Source: an uncultured Methylococcaceae bacterium
GTDB lineage: Bacteria; Pseudomonadota; Gammaproteobacteria; Methylococcales; Methylomonadaceae
DNA: 33,918 nt
NCBI GenBank assembly: GCA_903908165.1
Contig: CAIVQX010000168.1
Span: 1 to 33,918 of the forward strand
Direction of reading: 5' to 3'
Both the position numbers and the translations under genes were made by a program. This document shows, piece by piece, positions 1 through 7,334 of the stretch; the first letter of the stretch is position 1; each line of letters opens with the position of its first letter. Under the pieces are notes generated by a model. That model ran no database searches. It was not told where the DNA came from and saw only the letters and a list, made by a program, of their open reading frames with translations.

Positions 1-179
1 CAAAAAACAGCTATCGATTTTACAGCAGGCCATTTATTTTTTAGGCATTGAAAAACTTCATGCCCTGCTCTGCTCATTAATTCAATACCTGAAATATTAG
101 CTTGTTGTATGGCCCTTTGATCAAGTTCCCTAACTTGATCTCTACGATATAGCGTAATAGGCAGTTTTTGCATAGTCAT
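1..179 (-). CDS. nnr: NAD(P)H-hydrate repair enzyme (YjeF/Nnr family), 5' part only
   Basis: Reading the minus strand from about 179 gives a protein beginning MTMQKLPITLYRRDQVREL, followed by DQRAIQQANISGIELMSRAG; the frame stays open to the window edge. This matches the N-terminus of YjeF-type NAD(P)H-hydrate epimerases (pattern QVRELD..AI...GISG.ELM.RAG), which repair hydrated NAD(P)H and in many bacteria are fused to the ADP-dependent dehydratase. Only about 59 codons are visible, so the fusion cannot be checked. Two in-frame ATGs (179 and 173) are possible starts. The gene lies downstream of purM on the same strand, 173 bp away, a gap that includes a short AATCAA-rich run near 250-266. 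Family call is good; the rest is outside the window. Confidence 0.8.
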   Translation of the reverse strand, partial: MTMQKLPITLYRRDQVRELDQRAIQQANISGIELMSRAGHEVFQCLKNKWPAVKSIAVF

Positions 180-352
180 TGTCTAAGTTTTAAACATTTG
201 CTTGCTAAAAGCTAAACTGATATTGCATCAGTATAGAAAAAGAATCTTAATCAAAATCAAAATCAAATGGTATAAGCAACCAGATGCCATCGCGCCTGAA
301 CCATTTTTTCACTAATGACTGCATGCCGACCAGAAAAAAGAAATCTGTGGGA

Positions 353-1408
353 TTACAAAATAGGATGTATATAGTTAACTTCTGGCTTGCCCGCAGATTC
401 AACCAATTCACCTATTACATAAACCGTTTCACCAGAAGAACGAAGTGCGTCAAGAGTCGCTTTTTCATCTTCTGCAGCAACACAAACAATCATACCAATT
501 CCGCAATTAAAGGTTGTTAACATATCTGCCTGAGACACGTTACCTTGTTTCTGCAACCATAAGAAAATTTCTGGAAATGTCCATGCAGAAAGATCAATAT
601 TGGCATTAATTCCTGATGGCAATACCCTCGGTAAATTTTCCGTCAACCCACCACCTGTAATATGTGCTAATGCATGCACAGGAATTTTATCCAATAAGGA
701 TAATAATGATTTTACATAAATTTTAGTGGGTGTAAGTAATACTTCGCCTAACGTTTTGCCAATAAATGAATCAGTCAGCGCAGAATTACTGTGGGTAATT
801 ATTTTTCTAATTAATGAGTAGCCATTAGAATGCGGTCCAGACGAAGCAATACCAATTAATTTATCTCCCACGTTAACTTTGCTACCATCTAAAACCTTGT
901 TTTTTTCTACGATTCCAACGCAAAAACCTGCCAAATCGTACTCTCCATCAGCATACATGCCAGGCATTTCAGCAGTTTCACCACCGACCAAGGCAGCGCC
1001 TGCCAATTCACAGCCCTTACCAATACCTGCAATGACTGAAGCAGCACTATCAATATCTAATTTACCAGTGGCAAAATAATCAAGAAAAAACAACGGTTCC
1101 GCACCTTGAACAATGATGTCATTAACACACATCGCTACCAAGTCGATACCAACCGTATCATGAATACCTAAATCGATTGCCAGCTTTAATTTGGTGCCAA
1201 CGCCATCAGTACCTGAAACCAAAATAGGATTCTGATAACGATCTAATGGCAATTCAAACATTGAACCGAACCCTCCTAATCCTGCCATCACACCTGCCGT
1301 GCGAGTTTTGGCCGCTATAGGCTTAATACGCTCAACTAATTCATTGCCTGCGGCAATATCAACGCCAGCACTTTTATAATTTAAGCTTTCTTGGTCTTTT
1401 GCGTTCAA
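353..1408 (-). CDS. purM: phosphoribosylformylglycinamidine cyclo-ligase (AIR synthetase)
   Basis: PurM closes the imidazole ring in purine synthesis (FGAM + ATP to AIR) in the cytoplasm. The protein matches the family end to end: [11 protein letters not shown] near the start, [12 protein letters not shown], the [13 protein letters not shown] nucleotide-binding segment, [47 protein letters not shown] and the C-terminal [12 protein letters not shown]. The open frame runs back to a TTG at 1513 (386 aa), but family members are about 345 aa and begin just before SLNYK. I therefore place the start at the TTG at 1408-1406, giving 351 aa. That TTG overlaps the TGA of a small upstream ORF (1494-1405), which suggests translational coupling. 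No in-frame ATG exists upstream of the conserved part. Identity is certain; the start is less so. Confidence 0.93.
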   Translation of the reverse strand: MNAKDQESLNYKSAGVDIAAGNELVERIKPIAAKTRTAGVMAGLGGFGSMFELPLDRYQNPILVSGTDGVGTKLKLAIDLGIHDTVGIDLVAMCVNDIIVQGAEPLFFLDYFATGKLDIDSAASVIAGIGKGCELAGAALVGGETAEMPGMYADGEYDLAGFCVGIVEKNKVLDGSKVNVGDKLIGIASSGPHSNGYSLIRKIITHSNSALTDSFIGKTLGEVLLTPTKIYVKSLLSLLDKIPVHALAHITGGGLTENLPRVLPSGINANIDLSAWTFPEIFLWLQKQGNVSQADMLTTFNCGIGMIVCVAAEDEKATLDALRSSGETVYVIGELVESAGKPEVNYIHPIL

Positions 1409-1494
1409 TGTTTCTGTCTCTTCAAAATATAAACTTTGGTTATTGTACAAGACATCGTTGTTTTTTGTGAAGGATATGAAAAAAGCTTGTCCAT
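1405..1494 (-). CDS. possible 29-aa leader ORF coupled to purM
   Basis: An ATG at 1494-1492 is preceded by a strong purine-rich Shine-Dalgarno (AAGGGGGG, about 5 nt away). It opens a 29-codon frame beginning [13 protein letters not shown] and ending KRQKH, stopping at TGA 1407-1405. That stop overlaps the TTG proposed as the purM start (TTGA). The encoded peptide resembles nothing I know. Two readings are possible: a leader peptide whose translation delivers ribosomes to the weak purM TTG, or a frameshift, natural or from sequencing (there is an A6 run near 1464-1469), that splits the true PurM N-terminus. Since PurM homology starts only after this point, the leader reading is the more economical. 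Confidence 0.4.
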   Translation of the reverse strand: MDKLFSYPSQKTTMSCTITKVYILKRQKH

Positions 1495-1620
1495 ATTTGC
1501 CCCCCTTCTTCAAGTTGTTAGCGAATTAGTTGAATTTAATTAAAAATATAATTAAAGTAACCTCGTGTAGCAGTTGGTTAATCTATAAAGAGAAAATCAC
1601 ATAATGACTAAGGAATTAAC

Positions 1621-2025
1621 ATGAAAGTAACGAAAATATTTACATCCGTTCTGTTTTTTACAACAGTTCTTTTTAGTGTCTCGGCAACTGCCTACAGCCC
1701 AGAGGAATTAGAAAAAACGTGCAAGAAACCAAAATTCACTGACTTTAACCTTCCAGAATATAAAGCACCCAGTAATATTGAAATTCCCCCAGAATCTGAA
1801 CTTATTGTAAAAATATCGGCTTGGGCAGATCCTACTACTATACAATTAAGTGCCAAAAAAGTACCGCTGGATTTTACGGTTGAAAGCACTAGCACCTTTC
1901 ACAAAATCAAAGCCAAATTGCCAGCTTCATTGAATGGTAGTTTTGCCAGAATTAACGTAAGCGCACAAGCCATAACTGGCTGTGATAACGCCTTTGGCTG
2001 GCTAATTAAGGTTGCGGACAAATAA
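1621..2025 (+). CDS. small exported protein of unknown function
   Basis: A 134-aa protein with a clear Sec signal peptide: MKVTK, then a hydrophobic core (IFTSVLFFTTVLFSVSA), with probable cleavage after ATA before YSPEEL. The mature part of about 110 residues has two cysteines, one near its start (TCKK) and one near its end (TGCDNAFG), which could form a disulfide in the periplasm. The rest is rich in beta-type alternation. The ATG is preceded by AAGGAATTA, an acceptable ribosome-binding site. It is divergent from purM and stands alone, with a hairpin about 65 bp downstream. I do not recognise the family. Confidence 0.75.
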   Translation: MKVTKIFTSVLFFTTVLFSVSATAYSPEELEKTCKKPKFTDFNLPEYKAPSNIEIPPESELIVKISAWADPTTIQLSAKKVPLDFTVESTSTFHKIKAKLPASLNGSFARINVSAQAITGCDNAFGWLIKVADK

Positions 2026-2381
2026 AACCCTCAACAAATAGCCCCTTCTTTTAGCATTCGTTTTATATCTAAAAAAAACATTTTCCGTATAACCTGGAGT
2101 TTAGAAAAACTTCAGGTTTATCATGCAAACCTCTTTCAATTGACTATATTTAGCTTGTAAATGAGCATTCCTTTTATGTTCACTTAGCACTATACCAATC
2201 AAATCATCCTGATTAAAAGGCCATTATCACTTTCTTTTCGTGCCATTTAATAAGCTTCTTAAATATTACCCTTCTTCATTTTACCTATTAGCTTTGCAAT
2301 AGAAATTGACTTATATTTCCATAAATACTAAAGCTTGACGATATTAAAGCAAACTGAAGAACCATCATCACATTTAGATAA
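2026..2381. other. 356-bp AT-rich intergenic stretch
   Basis: No convincing ORF. It holds one good hairpin (2091-2118, listed separately). A TTGACT at 2306-2311 has no matching -10 at the right distance, so I call no promoter. The following gene lacks an obvious Shine-Dalgarno. Confidence 0.6.
2091..2118 (+). terminator. hairpin, possible terminator of the 134-aa gene
   Basis: AACCTGGAGTTT (2091-2102) and AAACTTCAGGTT (2107-2118) form a 12-bp stem with one G-U pair and an AGAA loop. It lies about 65 bp after the preceding stop. The downstream sequence (TATCATGC) has no T-run, so an intrinsic terminator is uncertain; an mRNA-stabilising 3' hairpin is equally possible. Confidence 0.4.
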
Positions 2382-4385
2382 ATGACTTTTTTAAAAGTAG
2401 CCTTACTGAAACACCACAAATTAGTAGCTGTTTTAACGACTGTTATTATTATCAATATTTTTGAATTAGGTCTTATTAATTATAAATATGATATTTTTAC
2501 AGGTGGATTTTTACAGCCTTATTCTTATAAAGGAATATCGGAACGCTCTGTTTTTATTATCTTATCATTATTTTTTGATTTTTCTCTATGTAGCCTTTTA
2601 GCAAGCCTTTGGTTTTTTATTGCTAATAAATTCAATAAAAGAAGCATCATTATCTCTATTAATTTTACAGCTTCCGTTGTTTTATTGATGGGTTTTTGGT
2701 TAGTCCTTAAGTTTAAAATTTTGTCTTATTTTAGTGATACTATCAATCTCAACATAATAAAAAATTTAGGCGGTGGCAGCTTAAGAGAAGCGTTACTTTA
2801 TGCAAGTAACGAGATTTTTTTGTTTGCAAGCATAGCCCTTTTAATGATAGTCACACTTCTTTTTTCTATCACCTTAGTTAGAACAAAACTACAAAACTTA
2901 TCTTTTAATTTCAAAAACGAACAATCGACCCGCTATTTAAAATTAATTGTTTTAATTTTGTTTTTACTGCCTGTAATCACTTATTTTGTTTCTAACAATT
3001 CTTCTTTAAGGTACGGTGCTGAGAAAAAGACATCTTATCGACTGATAAGCAATAGTTTAGATAGGCTATCAGATTTTGACTCCGACGGAGTTGGTAGCTT
3101 TTCATACCCTAAAGATAAGGCTATTTTTAATGACGCTATTTATCCCAATGCCCTTGATATACCCAACAATGGAATTGATGAAGATGGTTTTCTAGGTGAT
3201 GCTATTTTACCCAATAAAAACAAAGACCATCTGGCTGATATAACGCCACAAAAGGGTAAACACATTATTCTTATAGTTTTAGAAAGTGCTAGAAGTGACT
3301 TACTAAATGCGCAATTACATGGCCGCTATGTAGCACCAATAATGAGAAAATTAGCAAAAGAAGGCGTTTCTGCCAGCTATGCATATAGCCACACCGGCTA
3401 TACAACAACATCTCTTAAAGCTCTGTTTAACAGAGAATTAGTTGACACAAAAGAAACCCTTGGCTTAATTACTTTCTTGCAATCTTCAGGGTATAAAATT
3501 TCTATCATATCGGGCCAAGATGAATCATTTGGTGACGTTGCTCTAAAAGTAGGGATGAAAAATGCTGGAGTTAATTACTTTGATGCAAGAACGGCGATAA
3601 ATGATCGTGTTTTTCCCAGTAAAGAAGCTGCCAGTCTCCGACTCAGTGAAACTCGCATAATTAGGGAATTTCAATCAGAAATCAATCGTCTTGATTTTAA
3701 CCAACCACAATTTTTATATCTGAATTTCCAAGCGGCTCATTTTCCTTATTCCAATCCAAAAATGACCAAACAACTTGTTAATGACTTTATTCCTCGCTCA
3801 GAAATTAAACAAGAAAACAAAGGCTGGGTTGATGCTACTTATTGGAATGCCATAGCTAGTGCGGACTGGGGCATTGGAGAAATCATTAAATCATTAACGG
3901 TGCGAAACCTTATAAAGAACACAACAATTGTTATTTTGGGTGATCATGGAGAAGCTTTATTTGATAATGGTTTTCTGGGGCACGGACATGCCATTAACGA
4001 TGTACAAACAAAAATACCCCTCATCATCAATGATCGCGATATTATTTTCGATGAACCGATAGGACAAATTGATGTCGCTGAAATAGCTATCAGATCTGCA
4101 CTTGGCTTGAAAAATCATTGGGTACAAAAAAATAAAGCAGTATTTCAATTAGTGGGAAGTTTATCTCAACCGGAGTTAATTGCTCATGTTGAACATAATG
4201 GAGTAAGAACTGTTTTTGACTTTCACTCGGAGCAAGTTTTTTTTAGCGAATTACAACTATGGAGGCCCTACAAAGAAGTCTTATTAGATCCTCTAAACAA
4301 TGAACGGGTTATTAAATTAATTCGCAACTGGGAGGCCCTGCTTTGGAATGAGCACACTGCTCAAAAAAATAACGAGGGAAGGTAG
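2382..4385 (+). CDS. membrane-bound sulfatase-family enzyme (LtaS/phosphoethanolamine-transferase-like)
   Basis: 667 aa. About five hydrophobic segments fill the first 205 residues (roughly 12-32, 56-82, 88-110, 144-166, 186-204), followed by an alkaline-phosphatase-superfamily catalytic domain outside the membrane. Catalytic features: HIILIVLESARSD with metal-ligand Glu301; the HTGYTTTSLKALF segment, where a Thr (341-343) should be the nucleophile; NFQAAHFPY; and GDHGE at 520-524 followed by GHGHA. This layout is that of LtaS/EptA-type transferases, so the substrate could be a lipid headgroup, lipid A, or a glycan; sulfate ester hydrolysis cannot be excluded. Between membrane and catalytic parts lies an acidic segment, DFDSDGVGSF...PNNGIDEDGFLGD, resembling calcium-binding loops. 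The start is ATG 2382 without a clear ribosome-binding site. It stands alone. Confidence 0.82.
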   Translation: MTFLKVALLKHHKLVAVLTTVIIINIFELGLINYKYDIFTGGFLQPYSYKGISERSVFIILSLFFDFSLCSLLASLWFFIANKFNKRSIIISINFTASVVLLMGFWLVLKFKILSYFSDTINLNIIKNLGGGSLREALLYASNEIFLFASIALLMIVTLLFSITLVRTKLQNLSFNFKNEQSTRYLKLIVLILFLLPVITYFVSNNSSLRYGAEKKTSYRLISNSLDRLSDFDSDGVGSFSYPKDKAIFNDAIYPNALDIPNNGIDEDGFLGDAILPNKNKDHLADITPQKGKHIILIVLESARSDLLNAQLHGRYVAPIMRKLAKEGVSASYAYSHTGYTTTSLKALFNRELVDTKETLGLITFLQSSGYKISIISGQDESFGDVALKVGMKNAGVNYFDARTAINDRVFPSKEAASLRLSETRIIREFQSEINRLDFNQPQFLYLNFQAAHFPYSNPKMTKQLVNDFIPRSEIKQENKGWVDATYWNAIASADWGIGEIIKSLTVRNLIKNTTIVILGDHGEALFDNGFLGHGHAINDVQTKIPLIINDRDIIFDEPIGQIDVAEIAIRSALGLKNHWVQKNKAVFQLVGSLSQPELIAHVEHNGVRTVFDFHSEQVFFSELQLWRPYKEVLLDPLNNERVIKLIRNWEALLWNEHTAQKNNEGR

Positions 4386-4442
4386 AATAAATTGGGGAGA
4401 AAAGGTATTTAAATCAAATAACCGTAAAATGAGTAAAAGAAC

Positions 4443-4472
4443 CCCTCCCTCGTTAAACTCTACGAAGGAGGG
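4443..4472. terminator. bidirectional terminator between convergent genes
   Basis: CCCTCCCTCGT (4443-4453) pairs with ACGAAGGAGGG (4462-4472): 11 bp with one mismatch and an 8-nt loop. On the minus strand it follows the stop of the 69-aa gene by only 8 nt and is followed by a T-rich run (TTCTTTTACTCATTTTA). On the plus strand it ends the sulfatase-family gene. A second copy of the left arm's complement (AACGAGGGAAGG) sits at the end of the sulfatase gene near 4371, so an alternative longer hairpin is possible. Confidence 0.7.
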
Positions 4473-4480
4473 TAATAACT

Positions 4481-4690
4481 TTATTTGCCTGAGATTTGTT
4501 CTGCAGTGCTGTTATTAGAAGTATGTCTTTTCTCAATTTTAGAGAAAACTTCTGCATTACTTTGAGCTACTGCACCACTTTGCAAATGCTTAGTCTCGTC
4601 TTTCTTCAATAAAACAACTAACAATATAATTGCAGCGATACAAACACCAACGATTACCCATGTGTTATCTTTTTCTTGTGCTTCAGCCAT
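4481..4690 (-). CDS. 69-aa single-pass membrane protein, unknown function
   Basis: The short protein begins MAEAQEKDNTW, then has one transmembrane segment (about residues 11-28, VIVGVCIAAIILLVVLL) followed by KKDE, so the C-terminal 40 residues should be cytoplasmic by the positive-inside rule. That tail is hydrophilic (Ser, Asn, Gln, Lys). A good Shine-Dalgarno (CAGAGGA, about 6-7 nt from ATG) and a terminator directly behind the stop argue that it is real and separately transcribed. I do not recognise the family; it has no partner on its strand within the window nearby. Confidence 0.7.
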   Translation of the reverse strand: MAEAQEKDNTWVIVGVCIAAIILLVVLLKKDETKHLQSGAVAQSNAEVFSKIEKRHTSNNSTAEQISGK

Positions 4691-5143
4691 TTTAAAATCC
4701 TCTGTAGTTATTAATATTTATTATTCCCTCTCCTCAAGAGAGCAATTCAAAAATAATATTTGATGAATTGATTGCCGAATTAACTTTCAACAATGGTGCA
4801 ATTTTTATCATGAGATAGTAGGCCATGTCAAAGCTATAAATAAAAAAATATCGAATAGTATTAATTTTTTTGTGAAACAGCTGTTTTTTTAGCCTCCAAC
4901 AAGAAAAAAAATACAATATAACTTAATGATATATATAGATATACAGGTAAATATAAGAAAAACTAAATTTAGTTAAAATATAAGAATCAGTTAAGACATG
5001 GATGCCTATAAATAAACCGATCAAATTAACTAATTAACACCAAGTTGCAGCTAAAATTTTAATAAATTGTGAACCATAACTTATTAAATTACTCTAGATC
5101 AAAATACACTTGATAACAGATACCTTGTAGAGTCTTCATAACA
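4691..5143. other. 453-bp AT-rich intergenic stretch
   Basis: This is the upstream region of two divergent genes. It contains a small inverted repeat (CTCTC at 4728-4732, GAGAG at 4738-4742) in the leader of the 69-aa gene. A 60-codon minus-strand frame at 4734-4916 is rich in Lys, Phe and Ile, as expected of random AT-rich sequence, and has no good ribosome-binding site. I see no other feature. Confidence 0.55.
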
Positions 5144-5854
5144 ATGAAATTTTCCATTATCATTCCAACCTTAAATGAAGCAAACAGCATCCAGACCTGC
5201 TTATTAGCATTACAACCTATAAAAAAAGATTGTGAAATTATCATTGCGGATGGCGGTAGCTCAGATAACACAGTTATTTTTACCAAACATCTTGCTGACA
5301 AAACTATAATTTGCTCCAAAGGTCGTGGCCGTCAAATGAACAGTGGTACAAATCATGCGACCGGCGATGTGCTTATATTTTTACATGCCGACACCTACTT
5401 ACCCGAGAATGCCTTAACTCTAATCGAACAACACATTAATCAACATGCACAATGGGGGCATTTTGATATATCCCTAAATGGCAATTCATTGATGTTAAAA
5501 ATCATTGCCTTCTTTATGAACTGGCGATCTCGATTAACTGGAGTTGCGACAGGCGATCAGGTTATTTTTGTCACACAACAATTATTTAACCAAGTTGGTC
5601 AATATCCCGAAATCAGCTTAATGGAAGATATCGCCCTTTGTAAAATATTAAATAAAATTAGCCTACCCATTTGCCTTAACGCCAAAGTAAACAGTTCTGG
5701 TCGTAGATGGGAATATAATGGTATATACAAGACTATACTGCTCATGTGGTTTATTCGCCTTAGTTACTTTCTTGGCACTGACCCTCAGAAATTAGCGATT
5801 CTGTATTCTGAAAACATATTTACACAATTTAAATTGAAAAAATTTTGGAAATAG
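5144..5854 (+). CDS. glycosyltransferase family 2 (TIGR04283-type, 'selenodomain-associated transferase 2')
   Basis: 236 aa with the GT-A fold signature at the N-terminus: FSIIIPTLNEANSIQTCL, then the nucleotide-binding IIIADGGSSDNT, CSKGRGRQMNSGTNHATGD, and the metal-binding LIFLHADT. Later motifs GVATGDQVIFV and MEDIALCKIL fit the TIGR04283 subfamily, which in many bacteria is next to a TIGR04282 transferase, as here (two genes downstream). The sugar donor and acceptor are unknown. A hydrophobic stretch near the C-terminus (TILLMWFIRLSYFLG) may associate with the membrane. ATG 5144 has only a weak ribosome-binding site. Likely first gene of a three-gene unit running to 7334. Confidence 0.85.
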   Translation: MKFSIIIPTLNEANSIQTCLLALQPIKKDCEIIIADGGSSDNTVIFTKHLADKTIICSKGRGRQMNSGTNHATGDVLIFLHADTYLPENALTLIEQHINQHAQWGHFDISLNGNSLMLKIIAFFMNWRSRLTGVATGDQVIFVTQQLFNQVGQYPEISLMEDIALCKILNKISLPICLNAKVNSSGRRWEYNGIYKTILLMWFIRLSYFLGTDPQKLAILYSENIFTQFKLKKFWK

Positions 5855-5916
5855 ATATATCCTTCAAAGCATAATTAATACTACGACAAAAATATTGCCT
5901 ATTATCGGAGAATCTC

Positions 5917-6705
5917 GTGGAAACTATTATTCGCCTAACTGCTTCAATAGCTATTTTTTGTATCATGATTTTTTGGGAATACTTAAGCCCTAGAAGGGTT
6001 CAGCTTATCAAACGTAAAACACGTTGGCCGGTTAATATTGGGCTAGCTATGTTTAATATGATTTTAATGCGCTTAACTGTCGGTAGCATTGCCTATCTTA
6101 GTGCCGTTAATGCTGATCAACATTCTTGGGGAATTCTAAATTGGTTCGCACTCCCCGGATGGTTATCGATAACTATCACATTAGTATCTCTCGATTTTGC
6201 TATTTATTGTCAACATATTGTTTCGCACAAATGGCAACCACTTTGGCACTTGCATAAAATTCATCATACTGACCTAGAATTTGATGCCACCACAGCAGTG
6301 CGCTTCCATCCTTTAGAGATTATGATTTCGATGTTTTACAAAGTCTTATGCATTTATTTAATAGGCGCTGACCCTTGGGCCGTTATACTATTTGAAATTA
6401 TTCTCAATGCGGCAGCAACATTTAATCACAGCAATATCAACATACCTTTGGTTCTTGATAATAAATTACGCTGGCTACTGATTACCCCTGATATGCACCG
6501 AATCCATCACTCAACACTTGAGTCAGAAACTGATAGCAATTACGGTTTCTCCCTTTCCTGTTGGGACAGACTTTGCAAAACCTATTTAGCCAACCCAAAA
6601 CAGTCTCAGACAACCATGCCAATAGGCTTACCCGCTTTCAGGCAACAGCATGAACTTGGAATTGTATCGTTATTGTTATTGCCGTTTAAATCAATGCGAC
6701 AATAA
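5917..6705 (+). CDS. sterol desaturase / fatty-acid hydroxylase family membrane enzyme
   Basis: 262 aa, with membrane segments at about 3-20, 45-65, 80-100 and around 140-160. The histidine clusters of the di-iron fatty-acid-hydroxylase superfamily (PF04116) are present in order: HIVSH (HxxxH), HLHKIHH, NHSN, and HRIHH. Members hydroxylate or desaturate sterols, fatty acids or other lipids using O2. The start is GTG 5917, supported by GGAGA 6-7 nt upstream; no nearby ATG fits. The next gene starts 2 bp after its stop, so it is co-transcribed with the flanking transferases. The substrate is not readable from sequence. Methanotrophs make sterols and hopanoids, but many members of this family act on other lipids. 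Confidence 0.85.
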   Translation: METIIRLTASIAIFCIMIFWEYLSPRRVQLIKRKTRWPVNIGLAMFNMILMRLTVGSIAYLSAVNADQHSWGILNWFALPGWLSITITLVSLDFAIYCQHIVSHKWQPLWHLHKIHHTDLEFDATTAVRFHPLEIMISMFYKVLCIYLIGADPWAVILFEIILNAAATFNHSNINIPLVLDNKLRWLLITPDMHRIHHSTLESETDSNYGFSLSCWDRLCKTYLANPKQSQTTMPIGLPAFRQQHELGIVSLLLLPFKSMRQ

Positions 6706-6707
6706 CT

Positions 6708-7334
6708 ATGAAAGTTAAATACCCTAATGCCGTAATAATGATTTTCTGTAAAGCCCCCATTATCGGCCAAGTAAAAACTCGTTTAATCTCCCAATTAACT
6801 GCTGAACAAGCCGCCGAGGTTCACATTAAACTCGCCGAAAGAACCTTACAATTAGTTACTCTTAATCAATTATGTGCTGTGCAACTCTGGTGCACACCCT
6901 CAATTAACCATCCTTTTTTCAAAGCATGCGCACTAACTTATCCCATCAGTCTCCTACAACAAACAGGGCTTGATTTAGGTGAACGGATGAGCAACGCTTT
7001 TTGCATGGCATTGATTAATTATTCTTGTGCATTATTAATCGGCTGTGATTGTCCGTCATTAATGCAAGAAGATTTGGAAGAGGCTTTATTTGCATTACAC
7101 CAAAAAGAATCTTGCGTACTAGCTCCTGCAGAAGACGGCGGCTATGTTCTGATTGGTCTTAACCAACCGCACCCTGAACTCTTTCTTAACATTGAATGGG
7201 GAACTGATCAGGTCTTTGATCATACCTGTAGGCTTATCAAACAAAACAACCTTAATTATCATGCTCTCAATCAACAGTGGGATATAGACACGCCGGAAGA
7301 TTTAGCAAGATATCAAGCGCTCCACTTAAACTGA
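6708..7334 (+). CDS. TIGR04282-type nucleotidyl/glycosyltransferase (DUF2064)
   Basis: 208 aa. The N-terminal VIMIFCKAPIIGQVKTRL is the family's nucleotide-binding segment (K.P..G..KTRL), followed by LIGCDCPSL (metal site), LAPAEDGGYVLIGL and the late IEWGTDQVF and WDIDTPEDLARY motifs. These place it in the 'selenodomain-associated transferase 1' / arsenosugar-biosynthesis-type group. It starts 2 bp after the membrane hydroxylase and shares the unit with the TIGR04283 transferase. Its TGA (7332-7334) directly abuts the reverse-strand TGA of glgA. Biochemical role unknown; a cell-surface glycolipid or small sugar conjugate is plausible. Confidence 0.85.
   Translation: MKVKYPNAVIMIFCKAPIIGQVKTRLISQLTAEQAAEVHIKLAERTLQLVTLNQLCAVQLWCTPSINHPFFKACALTYPISLLQQTGLDLGERMSNAFCMALINYSCALLIGCDCPSLMQEDLEEALFALHQKESCVLAPAEDGGYVLIGLNQPHPELFLNIEWGTDQVFDHTCRLIKQNNLNYHALNQQWDIDTPEDLARYQALHLN

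Noticed and set aside
284-520. 78-codon plus-strand frame opposite the end of purM
   Set aside because: It lies mostly antisense to the conserved PurM C-terminus, has no ribosome-binding site, and its composition is that of a shadow frame.
4734-4916. 60-codon minus-strand frame upstream of the 69-aa gene
   Set aside because: Lys/Phe/Ile-rich composition expected of AT-rich noncoding DNA, no family resemblance and no good ribosome-binding site.
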